From Symsagittifera roscoffensis (taxonomy: Eukaryota; Xenacoelomorpha; Acoela; Convolutidae): a DNA stretch of 60,000 bases. Numbering within the stretch: position 1 is the first letter of the stretch; each line of letters opens with the position of its first letter. The stretch spans positions 29,740,776 through 29,800,775 of the forward strand of contig NC_087069.1 in assembly GCF_963678635.1 (NCBI RefSeq), written 5' to 3'. Positions 42,354 to 54,300 of this stretch are shown here, piece after piece. The position numbers were made by a program, and so were the translations under genes. Under the pieces are notes generated by a model. The model was given only the letters and a program-made list of their open reading frames with translations, was not told the origin of the DNA and ran no database searches.

Positions 42354-43553
42354 TCAGAAATCCTCGTCATCTGAAACACCACACCTACACGTACAGCAGA
42401 AACAACACCGACAGCCTCTTTTCTTCTTTTTAGGCTTAATGAGCGGAATTCCTTCGTTCGTCGAAACGAACTGTCCAGCTGCTTGTTGATTGGCTCGCGG
42501 AGGCACAGAAATAACCGAAGTGTCATTTGTTTTCGTTTCTTCGATACGAGACGCCTCGTTCTGAGCACCAGGTGCAGCTCCCGAAGAATCTTTAAACTGC
42601 ACGTTTGAGTCGTCGTAACGACTGGCAGGAGTTACGATATTTATAATGATTTGACCAGTTGCAGGATCAACAGTCCTCGTTTTGGAACAATCTTCATAAT
42701 TTACTCGGATGCTAGTTTGCCCACCATTTGTATGAACCGAATCGCTGTTTCCACCGTTGTCGTTCTGGACAATAGTTTGGGTGCTGGGCCCGTCAATCGT
42801 GTGTCCTGTAATTTGTATGTCAACTGATCCAACAGATAAATGCGAACTCCCAGTTCGTCCTTTTTGATGTTCTTGGCTACTTCCAGTCATTTCCAAGCTG
42901 GCTGTATGTTTGTCAGAATCAGTTCCAGACATCTCAGATTCCGTAACTCGAATGTCGGTTTCTGAGGCTTCGGGCACTGAAGAGTTGGTTGTTGGCACTT
43001 GTGAAATATCGCTCTCGGAGTAACTTCGCAACAAAGAGTTTTCTCGCTTTGGAAGCGAAAGAACTTCAGAGCCGAAACTCGACTTCGGGTCATTTACTCT
43101 CTGAATTTTACGCTCGCTGTTGAATTTGCGAACAGAAGGCGTGTTGCTCCGCTGCTGATAAATGTTAAACTTTTTGTTCAAAAGTTTCTGAGCCGTAACA
43201 TCATGTCGGTTTTGAGAGTTGGCCATAATTTCCAGCCACTTTTTGTCTATTTTCTCGTTTGATTTCTTACTGCGAGCTGGGAAAAATCCCGATAACGTTG
43301 AGCCAGTCGGGGATCCGGTTCGTATAGACTGGCCGTCATCAAAACCCGACTCAGACGTTTTCGAAACTCGTTTTGTACCGAGTCCCGCTATTACTAGTTT
43401 GGACTCGCGTTTCACCTCTCGTCGTTTTATGATCATGTGTGAATCGTATCTTGATCTCGGGTCTCCCGTGCTGTATTCAGTGTCGGCTTGACTCGAATCG
43501 GACTTGCCGTTTGTCGTAGCGAACGGTTCATGGTCTTCAGTTGAAGATGACAT
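42354..43553 (-). CDS. Unknown disordered protein with polybasic-polycysteine C-terminus
   Basis: A single-exon 399-residue ORF with balanced composition, higher GC than its flanks and an in-frame TAG 15 bases upstream that supports the ATG at 43551-43553. Almost the whole protein is Ser/Thr/Asn/Asp-rich and probably disordered; a short segment at ~95-150 (DKKWLEIMANSQNRHDVTAQ and following) may be helical. Near the C-terminus KPKKKKRG is followed by eight cysteines within 13 residues (CRCCFCCTCRCG), then the acidic end VSDDEDF. Polybasic plus multi-Cys tails are commonly palmitoylated membrane anchors, which I infer here. I know no named family. A pyrimidine-AG (TTTGTTAG) just upstream could be a 5'UTR acceptor. 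Confidence 0.8.
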   Translation of the reverse strand: MSSSTEDHEPFATTNGKSDSSQADTEYSTGDPRSRYDSHMIIKRREVKRESKLVIAGLGTKRVSKTSESGFDDGQSIRTGSPTGSTLSGFFPARSKKSNEKIDKKWLEIMANSQNRHDVTAQKLLNKKFNIYQQRSNTPSVRKFNSERKIQRVNDPKSSFGSEVLSLPKRENSLLRSYSESDISQVPTTNSSVPEASETDIRVTESEMSGTDSDKHTASLEMTGSSQEHQKGRTGSSHLSVGSVDIQITGHTIDGPSTQTIVQNDNGGNSDSVHTNGGQTSIRVNYEDCSKTRTVDPATGQIIINIVTPASRYDDSNVQFKDSSGAAPGAQNEASRIEETKTNDTSVISVPPRANQQAAGQFVSTNEGIPLIKPKKKKRGCRCCFCCTCRCGVSDDEDF

Positions 43554-44550
43554 GTCTAAATAATTCTAACAAAGTCAGTAATAATCAAACTTTCAATAGT
43601 CAAGCTAAGCAGTTAGTTCAATTTATTATTAGATTTAACTCACATTCCAATTTGATGATTTTGTGTTTCAAGATGTTTACTGATTCGCCGACAAAGGATT
43701 GTCGTTTTTCTGTTTGCCTACTGAATCTGATTGTTTTTGTGAATAAATTTTACACCCTCCCACTTTCAATTGTGAGTTCAAAACAAAGAAGAGTTGTTAC
43801 TTTGTAATGAATGCTTGTATGTTTCATTGAAACTTATAATTAGGTTTTTGAAGGTTCATTATGATAACGCTGGTGATTCATACTATAGTTGAAAGTTAAT
43901 TAATGCACACTTTGTGTGTCGACTGGCATAATGATGGTGGGGGGACGAGGAAGGAGGGAAAGCGGAAAACTGAGAGGGGCGTTTTTGATAAGGCGGGTTC
44001 CTAAAAGCTAAAAACTGAGAAATATCAATTTCATCAATAGAACAAAAAATGCTGGTCAAGCTATTTCATATAACTTGTCTTCTATAGAGTGGTATGGAAT
44101 TGTATGATAAAGATCTATCTATAATTGAGAATATTATGACTTGCGTTTTTTGTTATTGTAGTACTAGCTGTTTAGGCGGTAACCTTGATGTATATTGTTA
44201 TGTAAAAACCTTTAAACATAACATATTACGCAGTCCTAGAGACTATTGGCGGGGGGGGGGGGGGCATTGAAACGCCTGCTTAAGGTCAAAGTGTTTAAAA
44301 AAAGAGCTACGACTCGGCATCAGGTCCTCAAAAAAGATAGTTCGAACTTAGTAAATTCACTATTTAAAGTACATTTTTTGACATCTGACTGATTGAATTC
44401 CTTGTGGTATCACATGGCGCAACCAACAGGATTCTTATTACACGCCTCGTCAACCGCAAGTTTAGACTCACTGAGACAATTTAAAGTTTGGTTAGAGTAT
44501 TTCTTCATTGTTGCCCGGGCTGAGGTGCTCGACTCATGATTCGACCGAAA
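43554..44550. other. Upstream region of the 399-residue gene
   Basis: No gene. A run of G (GGCGGGG..., ~44248-44265) stands between GACTATT and CATTGAAACG, similar to G runs in the nested MITE at 35 kb. The promoter of the minus-strand gene should lie near 43560-43900, but no core element is clear. Confidence 0.35.
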
Positions 44551-44643
44551 CGGTCGAACGATGTCCGTTTTAGACTTTTTCAGTCGAACGATGTCCGATT
44601 GCGATTTTTTGAGTCGAACGATGTCCGTTTTCGACTTTGTTCG
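44551..44643 (+). repeat. 30-bp minisatellite, three units
   Basis: TCGAACGATGTCCG begins units at 44554, 44584 and 44614, exactly 30 bases apart, followed by variants of TTTTCGACTTT. Because 30 is a multiple of three the plus strand encodes a repeat SNDVRFRLFQ, but no gene is otherwise evident. Degenerate GTTCGACTTT pieces continue to ~44700. Confidence 0.8.
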
Positions 44644-45119
44644 ACTTTACCGGACATTGGTCGTTTTTGTTTGACGTTGTTCGATTTTGTTCGACTTTAT
44701 CGGAAAATTTTGACGAGAATATCAACCCGAACCTGTTATTAGAAGACCCGAAAGAGATGATAGCAGAACATCATCCACGATCTAAAACTCAAGATCAAGA
44801 GTTATCCGTCGAGAATTACAAGACTACCGAAACTCGGACACAATGTCTGCTGCTTCGAAGTTCAAAACCGCTTAGTTTCCAGACTGTTTCATACTATGAG
44901 TATAATTGCTGAGAACTAAGAAAAAGTTATTACTTGAATCAGATTGCGATTTTCGGCAAACTCTTGATCAAATTACTGCAAAGTGAAAAAAATCTGGTTA
45001 ATAATACAAAAATTGCTTCTGAAATTATGATTAATTATTATCAAAAATCATAATCTAAAAGAATATTGGCCATAGAAATAACACGAAAATTTCAGAAAGA
45101 AAAGTAATACCTGAAGGCG

Positions 45120-47300
45120 AATGTCCATTGTTTTTGAAAATATTTGCTCATTAGCGCAAAATCATCACTCCTTAGAGCTTCTTCTCGAAACTAATACTAA
45201 TAAACCGCAAATTGAAGCTCTTATTGAAACATGGTTGAAATATTGTATGGAGTTTGGTGTTTCCAAATTATAAGGTTGTCAATCTATAGAAACAGTGAAT
45301 AGGAACAGACGCGGTGGAGGTGTTGCTTTCTACGTAAGCGAAAGTTTTTCGTATACTAAATTTAAAGAACTGATGTCACTTGAAATGCAAATTTGGACTG
45401 TTTCATGCGAAAAAGTCGGCGAGAAAAGTTTTATAACTGTTATCTTTAAAGTACCTCAAACGAACAATTGAAAGTTTCTTGATCTTTTACAAGCTCATTG
45501 TGTTCAAATTGCAGCCTAAAGATGTGCATTCTGCATGTGGAGACATGATTGTTGATAAATCTAAGTCGACAAGTGACTCTCTAAACTTTGAAAACAGCCT
45601 GCTGCTGTGTGAGTTAAATAATTGAAAAATGAAAGTACTCCAAAAACTAAAAGCAGTCAACAATAGATGTATTTGTTACCAACTATTTATTCGCAGGTCA
45701 TGGCCAACACAACTTAATATCGGATCTCGAGGTGGTAGAATGTGAAGCACCATTTCTAACTGAAAACAAATTTTGGCTTAAAAAACAAAATCTTGAACTT
45801 TGGGATAGGAAAATTGAATAACAGCTTAAGTTTGAAATGCGAGTAAAAAACGTTGAATTGTAAAAAAAAAATCTAAACAAAACGAATGATTATAATCTTA
45901 TTAAGTTTCAAGAGCAACGAAAAAAATTGAAATGCTTGTGTTGAAAATCAAAAAGTTTTTTTCTTTGAGAGAACTTTTGAAAACAAAAGCCATAAAAGTT
46001 CGAAAAACTTCTATAAAGTCATAGGTGAGGTTAGAAAAAAACAAATGTCAAGTGAGTTCAAACGACAACATTCCGAGTGCAGAAGGAAGAATTAAACGAT
46101 TTTTTTTGAAATTGGTCAGAAACTAATCGAAACTAATACAACACCACAAAATTTTTAAAATGTTGTAGAGAATCAAAATACAAAATTTTTCGAAACCAAT
46201 TCACCCCAATTATTTTATGAAATAATTAACAACCTGAGGAAAAAAAAGTAACAACCTGATAAAAAAATAACACCAATTATGGGGAATATTTCAGAAATTT
46301 TGATTAATGTTCGCTTGAAAAATTTTCTGAAAAATATGATGTATTAACAGCATGTAAGTACGCCTTCCAAAATAAAAAAAATACAATTGATGCTATCATA
46401 GAACTCAGTGAACATATAAGGGAGAACCTAGCAAATAATGTTGGCTCCGTGTGTACGGTGATAGATCTTACAAAAGCGTTCGACACAGTTGATCGCAAAA
46501 TTCTACTGGAAACTGCCAATTCTACGGCTTACGATAAAAAACTTTTAGTCTTTCCAGTTCATAACTTAAAAATCGTAAGCAGTACGTTAGTTATAATACT
46601 TCAACATCAGACAGTAAAACAATCTACTATGGTGTACCACAAAATTCCGTCCTGGGTCCTTTGTTGTTATTGCTCTATATAAATAGTTTGCTAACATAAG
46701 CAGGCATAATAAAATTGCACTGTTTGCTGATGATTGCGCATTTTTACAACCGCTAAAACAGGAAATCAGCCGCAGGTGAATTCTTGTACAAGCAAAATTG
46801 AAAAATGGCTTTTGGAGAAAAAGGTTACCAGAACCAAATATAAAACAGCCACCTTAGAAATTAACAGGAAGAAACTCGCTAGCAAAAGACCCATTAGGAA
46901 CTTGTGTCTAGTAATGAAATAATAAATTTCAAAACACATATCAGTAAAACTTTGAAAAAGGTAGCCAAACATTGATCGATGATCTATCAACTCAGATTTT
47001 GTTTTAACACATTAACAATGCACAAGATATACAAATTGTATACTCAACCAATGGATCAAAATAGTGTACTGATCTATGGCACCAATAATGAAACAGACAT
47101 AAAAAGATTAGAAAGCCAGCAAAGAGTCCTGTGTAGCAATTGTTTTAAAATTAAAAAAAGGAAAACTCTAAAACATGTTCGGGACAAGCATGAACTCTGT
47201 TTGGTTCGAGAGTTACATGTATATGAGCTTTTTAAACTCATGATTAAAATTATAAGTCGATGTTGTGGAAATAAAAAACCTGATGATTACATAAATGAAT
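45120..47300 (+). pseudogene. Third LINE remnant
   Basis: Plus-strand pieces of a CR1/jockey-like LINE: an endonuclease start (NICSLAQNHHSLELLL, then IEALIETWL; ~45130-45240), NRRGGGVAFYVSESFSY (~45310), then the reverse-transcriptase palm (VCTVIDLTKAFDTVDRKILL; ~46450) and FADDCAFL (~46720). Many stops and frameshifts; it differs from the two LINEs in JNK by wording of its motifs. Confidence 0.75.
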
Positions 47301-47835
47301 AGAAGATAACAGATACTACCAAAACAGGCAATACAAGAAAAAAAACGTCGCAGCTGAAATAAGCTAACTACAAAAGCTTTAAAAAATCGAGTGTAGGATT
47401 TGTGTTTTAGATTAAAAAATTACACTTACACTTAGATTAAAAATTTCCTCTTGAAGCATTAACAACTACCAATGAATCTTTGGACTTGTTTTTTTTTCAT
47501 AAAATAAAAGACATAACTGTGACAACAAACATTTTCTAAGTTTGTTTTGGTAAAATTCCATCACTTGTTGTAGTATTTTTGCTAATTTTATTTTGATTGT
47601 TAGACAACACCAAAACAAACAGATATTTTTTCTCTTTTAGTTTTTTTGTGATCTTTTAAGTCCTTTTGTCTATATGATCTTAGTTTAAAAATTGACGAAT
47701 TGATTTTGCTCATGAAGATGCCTCCCGACAGGCTGATGCCTTTTTGGTGATCTCCCGAGCCAAACTTTTTTTTGTGAATGTACATTTTCATAGAATTATG
47801 CTTGTAAGTTTTGGCTTGAAAAAATAAAAATTAAA

Positions 47836-47884
47836 GGGCAGTTGAACCATTTAAGGAGTTGCCCTGATACTTGCAGTATTGTTC
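47836..47884. repeat. Terminus of the foldback family
   Basis: GTTGCCCTGATACTTGCAGTATTG resembles the foldback end at 36680 (TTCGCCCTGATACGAGCAGTCTTG), preceded by AGGGCAGTTGAACCATTTAA. An isolated, diverged end. The rest of 47301-48201 shows no gene. Confidence 0.45.
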
Positions 47885-48201
47885 ATATTTGCGGCGTTTT
47901 CCGGCTTGATGCGAGTTGTCGCCAGACTTTGATAAACAATAGCCTCAATTGTCTGTGTATCGCTAACAATCATTATTTATAAAAATCAATTCATTTTTTC
48001 ATTTACAACCTTATTCAAAATTTCATTTACAAAATTTCGCTGTTTGCAAGATTCAAATTTTTAAGTCCAATAGCTGATCTCCTTGTTCACATTTTGCAAA
48101 AAGCGTATGCTTCTATCGTAGCTATGAATGAGTTGCTGACTAACTAGCTCCTATATAACTTTAAAATGTTTTCCTCATTTTCTCTTCTTTGTTCATATGT
48201 T

Positions 48202-48363
48202 CTAATTCTGGGAGGGTAGCAGGTAGTGCCACTGTGTCTGTGGCTTGCGCAGGTGTGTGATCATCGCCTCCCACTGTCTCTCCGCCTTCTCACTGTCCGG
48301 CTCCACCCCAAACCTCACCGCCCCTATCTCGTGACTGGACCCGAACAAGTCTCGGTTTTTGAC
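48202..48363 (-). CDS. Synaptotagmin-like last exon (C2B end, WHXL)
   Basis: Encodes VKNRDLFGSSHEIGAVRFGV ... TQWHYLLPSQN and stop TAG (48202-48204). The acceptor is TTTCCAG on the minus strand. The C2B calcium loop 3 keeps one Asp; the positions for the other two read Asn and His. Confidence 0.9.
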   Translation of the reverse strand, partial: VKNRDLFGSSHEIGAVRFGVEPDSEKAERQWEAMITHLRKPQTQWHYLLPSQN

Positions 48364-51300
48364 CTGGAAATACAATTAAGTTCAGTTCATTCGCAGAGCA
48401 GATTAAGTCACAGAGGCATATTTAGATTCACTAATTGGGGTCTAGTAACTCCATTTGGAGCCTCTAAATACTGCCAATTTGGTTCGATTCTCCTGAAAAG
48501 TTCACAAAGCTAGCAATTTTTGTATAATAATCTTCTCTTTATTGTGACTTAATTTAGCAAATAACAAATTATGGGAAGATACGTTTTCATTAAGCATATA
48601 TCCTTTTCATTTTCATATTATGGGAATTATGTTTTTTGTCTTTAGAAATGGATTATAAACATCATATTTTTAATCAATATAATCCATTACAATCAATTAT
48701 AATGGATTTTTTGAGAGGTTATTGGTGAATTTTGCAGAGTTATCTCACTTCCTGTTTAGTGCAGTTGCTACGGATTACAAGTCATAAACTTAAATTTTTC
48801 ACATAAGATTTTATACATTTAAGTTTCTCTAGTTTTTCAACTTGGCAGTTCAACATACATTTTATTTAACTGTTATTTTTTTACCATCCCCATAGTAAAA
48901 AATTACCTTTGCCCACTAGCCCCCTCTCCTCTAACTTGGAAGAGGTTGAAGACGTGGGGGAATGGTTCTACGTGGGAATATGAAGGGAAAAGACCTGGGA
49001 CTTGCATAAACGTGCATTTCAGGGCCTCCAACCCCCTCCCCCTATTTATACTACCGCCACCGTGTGGACGGGCTGTTGCGGGGTGGTGGGCGCTTTTGGG
49101 AGTGACGGGGGACGAAAATTGTGGATGTGTGTGTTTGTGGGGGGTGGGGGTGTAGATGAGGTGGTGGTGGGGGTAGGGGAGGTGGTGGTGGTAAAAGGTG
49201 GAGTGATAAATTAGTGGTGGGTTGGTAAACTTGGAGTGGGGTAGGGCGTGGGGTAGGAGGCTGGCAAACTTTTTTCTTAAGAATGAACATGTTTTTTTTT
49301 CGGGTTCTAAACTTGCAATTTCAAAAGTTTCAAGTGTTTAATTAGCTGTAAACAGTTTTCTGCAGAAAAAAGTGGTTCTCATGGATTTTTTTGGTTTAAG
49401 AAAAACGATTATACTGTCAAAGTCGATTATACTGTCGAAATTATAATCCTTTATAATCGATTATATCCCATGAAACTCCAGTGCAGGTACGCATACACAA
49501 GAAAATCAATGATTTTATGAATCTTTATTCAGGTGCTAGGGAATTTAGCAGGCGGGTTTTTTAGCAGACTCAGAAAAATTATAACCTGTGATAGCTAACT
49601 TCAAGCGCGGTATTGGCGACTAGCGACCGCTTGCTCTGCTGCGCTTCAATTCAACGCGAGTGTTATTGTGCGCGTAATTCTTTGTTTTGACGCTAATTTA
49701 GACTGTTGTGCTTTTGAAGTTGATAGTTTTGTTGACAAATTGTGAGATAATTGACTTAATTGGGGATGCTTGGCCCCAGATTGAGCGTCTCTTTGAGTCT
49801 GTCAATCAATCATCCATCACTTTATTACGTTGGTCTGCTAAAAGACTCATTTTTCAATTTTTATTGCCAACTTCTCTAGAATGATTTCATTTGTTCTCAC
49901 AGGAAATTTTTGCCGTTTTGATTTCAAACATCCTTCTTTCATACATGCCAGGAAACAAATAAAACGTGACACTTTTTTAGAAGCGGATTATAACTCCTCG
50001 CAGCAGTATATTTGCATTGCAAATGTGGGGCCGAACAAAATCGTGCGATCTGATTGATTTATAACAATTTAACCAGAAATTTTAAGTCAGCGTATCCTTC
50101 CTATTCAATGAGTTTTCAGTGTCTTTAGGCAGAAATGGTTACTCCACTTGGCGTAAAAGTGTTCGGTTGGCTAGATTGTATTGTTTTGAATGGTTTACTG
50201 TTTACATTTCTAGAACAGGAGAAGAACAACAATTTTTTTTGTCTTGATAAACTGTCACGCTTGAATTTTACGAATTTTTTGCTGCTCACTACAGAGCTGG
50301 TTGGGCTTAAAATCAAAGTAGAAATGCAGGATATATTTTTTTCATTATTGGTGTTTGAACGGATACCAGCATTTTTTATCGGTTGTTTAGCTGAATACAT
50401 GAAACTGTTTCCGGGTACGGATCGTTTCCTTTACTGACCTTTTTATCACCATAAAACAAGTTTCGAGGCAGATAGTCACATTGAGGCCAGTTTATCCTTA
50501 TTAGAGGTTTTTTGATGAAAGCTCATTAGCTGGGGACAATTACAGCATAAATATGAGCAACTTGCAGAAACTCAACATTCCTTTTATCGGATCTGCCTGT
50601 CACCGGTATAATCCAGCTGTGAAACATGAATTATCAGGACATCAGTCAATTTATTGGAGAATAAAAGCACTCATGCAAAAAGTTTAATGGATTGAAAAAT
50701 CTACATCTCTGAGGCTTATCATGAAAAATGACCAAGGTAGTCTTGGGCATATGCCATATTGGAGTGACATTTCGAGTTGGTCAGTTTCATTGAGAAAACT
50801 ACCCGGTTAGTGCTCAAGTTTGCCGTTAGCTGCGGAGACTTTGAGACCTAGTTTTGTACTCGGTAACAAGAAAGGTTCAAACTCAATCACAGTTATACGG
50901 CAGAGTGAGAAAATTACCCTCGCTAAAATCAGGGCACGTTTGACAAAGTTATGCAAGAATAATTGTGAGTAGAGCATTACTTGCGTTCGGGTCAAGGTAC
51001 ACTAACCACTATCTCATTATTCTGATTTTGAACAATTTAACCAGCCATTTTATGTCAGCGTATCCTTCCTCTTGAATGAAATTTCAGTGCCTCTAGGCAA
51101 AAATGATTAATTCATTTGCCGAAAAATTGTTCGGTTGGATAGGTTGTTTTGTTTCAAATGGTTTACTGTTTACATTTTTAGAACACGAGAAAAATAATAA
51201 TAATATTTCTCGTCTTGATAAACTGTCACGCCTGAGTTTTACGAACTTTTTGCTGCTCACTAAGGAGCAGGTTGGGCTTAAAATCAAAGCAGAATTGCTG

Positions 51301-54300
51301 GATAATTTTCTTTTCATTATTTGTTGGAAGAAAACCAGCACTTTCTCATTTTTTAATATTATTTTTTTCAAAATACATAAATTTTGATTCCGGATACGGA
51401 ACGATTGCTTTACTGGCCTTTTCATCACCATAAATTTAGTTCCGAGGCAATTAGTCACATTGAGGCCATTTTTTTAATTAGAGAGAGTTTTGATGAAGGC
51501 TTTTTAACTGGGGACAATTACAGCACAAATATGAGCAATTTGCAGAAACTCAACATTCCTGTTATCAGATGTACCAGTCACCGGTGTAATCTAGCTGTGA
51601 AACCTGATTTATCAGCACATCAGTTGGTTTATTGGACATGATGGAACTCATGTAAAAAATTTCATGGACCCATCTGCAATTTTTTGAGGTTAGGAGTAAT
51701 CGATATATCTATCTTTACCTAAAGATAATAATTAAATAAGATATTTCACAACATGTACCCATATACATGAATGAGTTGCTTTTTTCGCGCCCCAGTTGAT
51801 ACTTCACACTACTCGTTAGATTTTGATGACTTGCAACATATTTGTTTACAGTATGTCTGTACTTCATATTTATTTGGCCTTTGTTGGCCTATTTAGACTA
51901 TTTTGCAATTTTCACGCAATATTTCATTTGTAGAAAAAATAGGCGATTGTAATAATCTGTCCTAAACATTGATGATACTATTCTCTACAGAGACAATACA
52001 GCTCATGCAAGAAATCGGAGCAACAAAAAGCGCAATTTATATTTACAGCAGGTAAATAGTACAAAACTTCATTGACTGGTGGAAAATAAGTCATCTCTTA
52101 ACACCAACAAAACAAAACAGTTTAAATCAATAAATTCTGAAAAAAAGGAAATAGATATTTATCCAACATTCAAATTGCTAGGAAAACACGAAAACCAAAA
52201 ATTGAACTCAAATGACTTATATGATTTCTCAAAAAAAATAAAATTTCGAAATTTTTACATATAGAGGGAAAAATTGAATTCATGGCAATTTAGAAAAAAT
52301 ATCCAGCCAAACAAAAGCTTCCTACAACCAATATTTCAATATGATGTTCTTTCATATGGAACGGCAAGCAGGACTAGTGAAAATGAGCTGAAATTATTCC
52401 GCGAAGGTTTGGTTGGGTAATCTTTTGTTGAAAACATATCAGTCAATTTATAACATCTTTGTTCGGCAAAAATTATATTGAATCCAGTACATGCCATATA
52501 TGAAACTTGAACTTTATTCGAAATATTGCGGCTAATAAAAATAAAAAAAAAGCAATCGAAAGTTTCACAAATTAACAAAGTTTAGATGGGCTCACTAGCA
52601 GTACGGCTTAACTCAAAAACGAAACAGCAGGCATAATCCTTCCGCAAAATATCTCTCGCTGAGGTTGCGTATGAAAAAAACTACAAAATAATGGAAATAA
52701 ATTTTCGATGAGAAAGAGAAAGAGTAATTGGCATGGAATAATTGTAAAAATATTTGCTTTGGAAAGAAAGGAAGAGATGTTCGGTTTACCTGAATGAGAA
52801 GATCGACCAGTCCCATTTTGTTGGGGGGGATCTTATAAGAGAAGACCTCGTTGAAGTAGGGACTCCTCGTCTTCTTCAGTTCGTCTGACTTGTCTTTCCT
52901 CACAATCTTGTTGCCCATCTTCATCGTCAACTTTACATAGGGGTCCGTTGATCCCCCGAAGCTGGGCTTCAAGTCCTTGCACTCGATTATGGTCACGCCC
53001 AGTTTCTGAGTGTTGGCATTGTACCGTAGAGTGACGCTTATCTCACCCAACGGGTCGTCTAGCGAGGGGTTGTGGGCTATAATAGAAAAATTTGTAGTCT
53101 ACAGGCAATAAAAGGCTTTTGCATTTAGACCACAAGACAAATTCAATAAAAATGTTCATCTTCCAAAATAAAATATAAAACTACTGGAGAACTTCCTGTG
53201 AAAAGCAATAACCATAGCTAGATTTTAGACTTAACGGTCAGTTCGAATTCCAAAAAATTGTTCCCAAACGGCACACCAACCCGGAGTCTGCAAAATGGCT
53301 GACAAAAGTTGCCGCAAATAAAGCTCGGAGGAGATTTGTTTTGAAGAATTTGCAGGGTTGAGTCTTTTCTGTTATACGGCCTAAAACTATCAATATGCTT
53401 TTATTTTGGTTGAGAATCTAGATAATCTTTAGCTGGAAATAATTTCAACCAATCAGATTTGAGCATTATGCTCCAGTTTTCGAATTATGAAAAATATCAT
53501 TTTTGGGCCGTATTACAGAAGACCACAGTTCACAAGAAAGATAAGATTCAATAATAGAACACTCAGCTATCGTAAAGGACTTCTAAGCTTACCTAGAATG
53601 GGTATGGATGAGAATCCTAACTGAAGGTCTGTTTTGGAGAGGGAGAGGACGGCGTCTCCGATGGGGGCATCCCGCACGAACTTGAAGTGACGGTACACTC
53701 TCACTAACACCTTCCTGCAATCACAGCAAACGTCAAGCTTCAACCCAAGTCAGATTCATCTTGAAATCTAGCCGGACTATTTTTTTCGTGAACTATGCTC
53801 AAATTTAAGTCCCGAGTTTTGATAATTGTGCTGGTCTTTGATAAATTTGAAGGTGGATTTGCTTTTGTAATTAAAAAAAAAATGGTTTCTCAAAAAGCCT
53901 ACGAAAAAAAAACAAGCCCATGATTTTGAATCAAATGAATCAAACGAACTTAAATGTGTCAAGTAAGCTACGCATTTGATTTAATAATTATCGTTGAAAT
54001 TGATGATTTTTCTACTCAAGAGTAAGATTAGCTTTCCAATATTGTCAACCAACTGATAATCAATTCTTGCCTGTAATCTAACTGGTCGATGACACAGCGA
54101 AGATAAAACTGCTCATTGAAAGTAGGACTGAAACTTTTGCTCTTTGTCAAAGTCTGTTGATACTTATTTATGTCTGGCAACAGGTAAACCCGACAGTAAA
54201 CTTCCAGATCTTTTTCCTCCACTTGATTTCGACCGAATTTCAAATCACGAAGCTGCAGAACTTCAACTCCGAGCCTTGCTTGTGTGTAATCATAGTCCAA

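Larger units (their letters stand above)
48364..52789. other. Synaptotagmin-like gene, large last intron
   Basis: A 4.4-kb intron. Besides the G-rich tract and the two hAT-like copies annotated separately I see AT-rich sequence with ATAATCGATTATA-type motifs (TATAATCCATTACAATCAAT at ~48676, TATAATCGATTATA at ~49450) and no other gene. Confidence 0.5.

Noticed and set aside
41906-42433. 175-codon plus-strand ORF
   Set aside because: Composition is Phe/Lys/Ile-rich as expected from AT-rich DNA, it overlaps the 3' end of the 399-residue gene in antisense, and no domain is visible.
49051-49290. Proline-rich minus-strand ORF (PPPPPLPPPPP)
   Set aside because: It is only the translation of the G-rich simple sequence in an intron.
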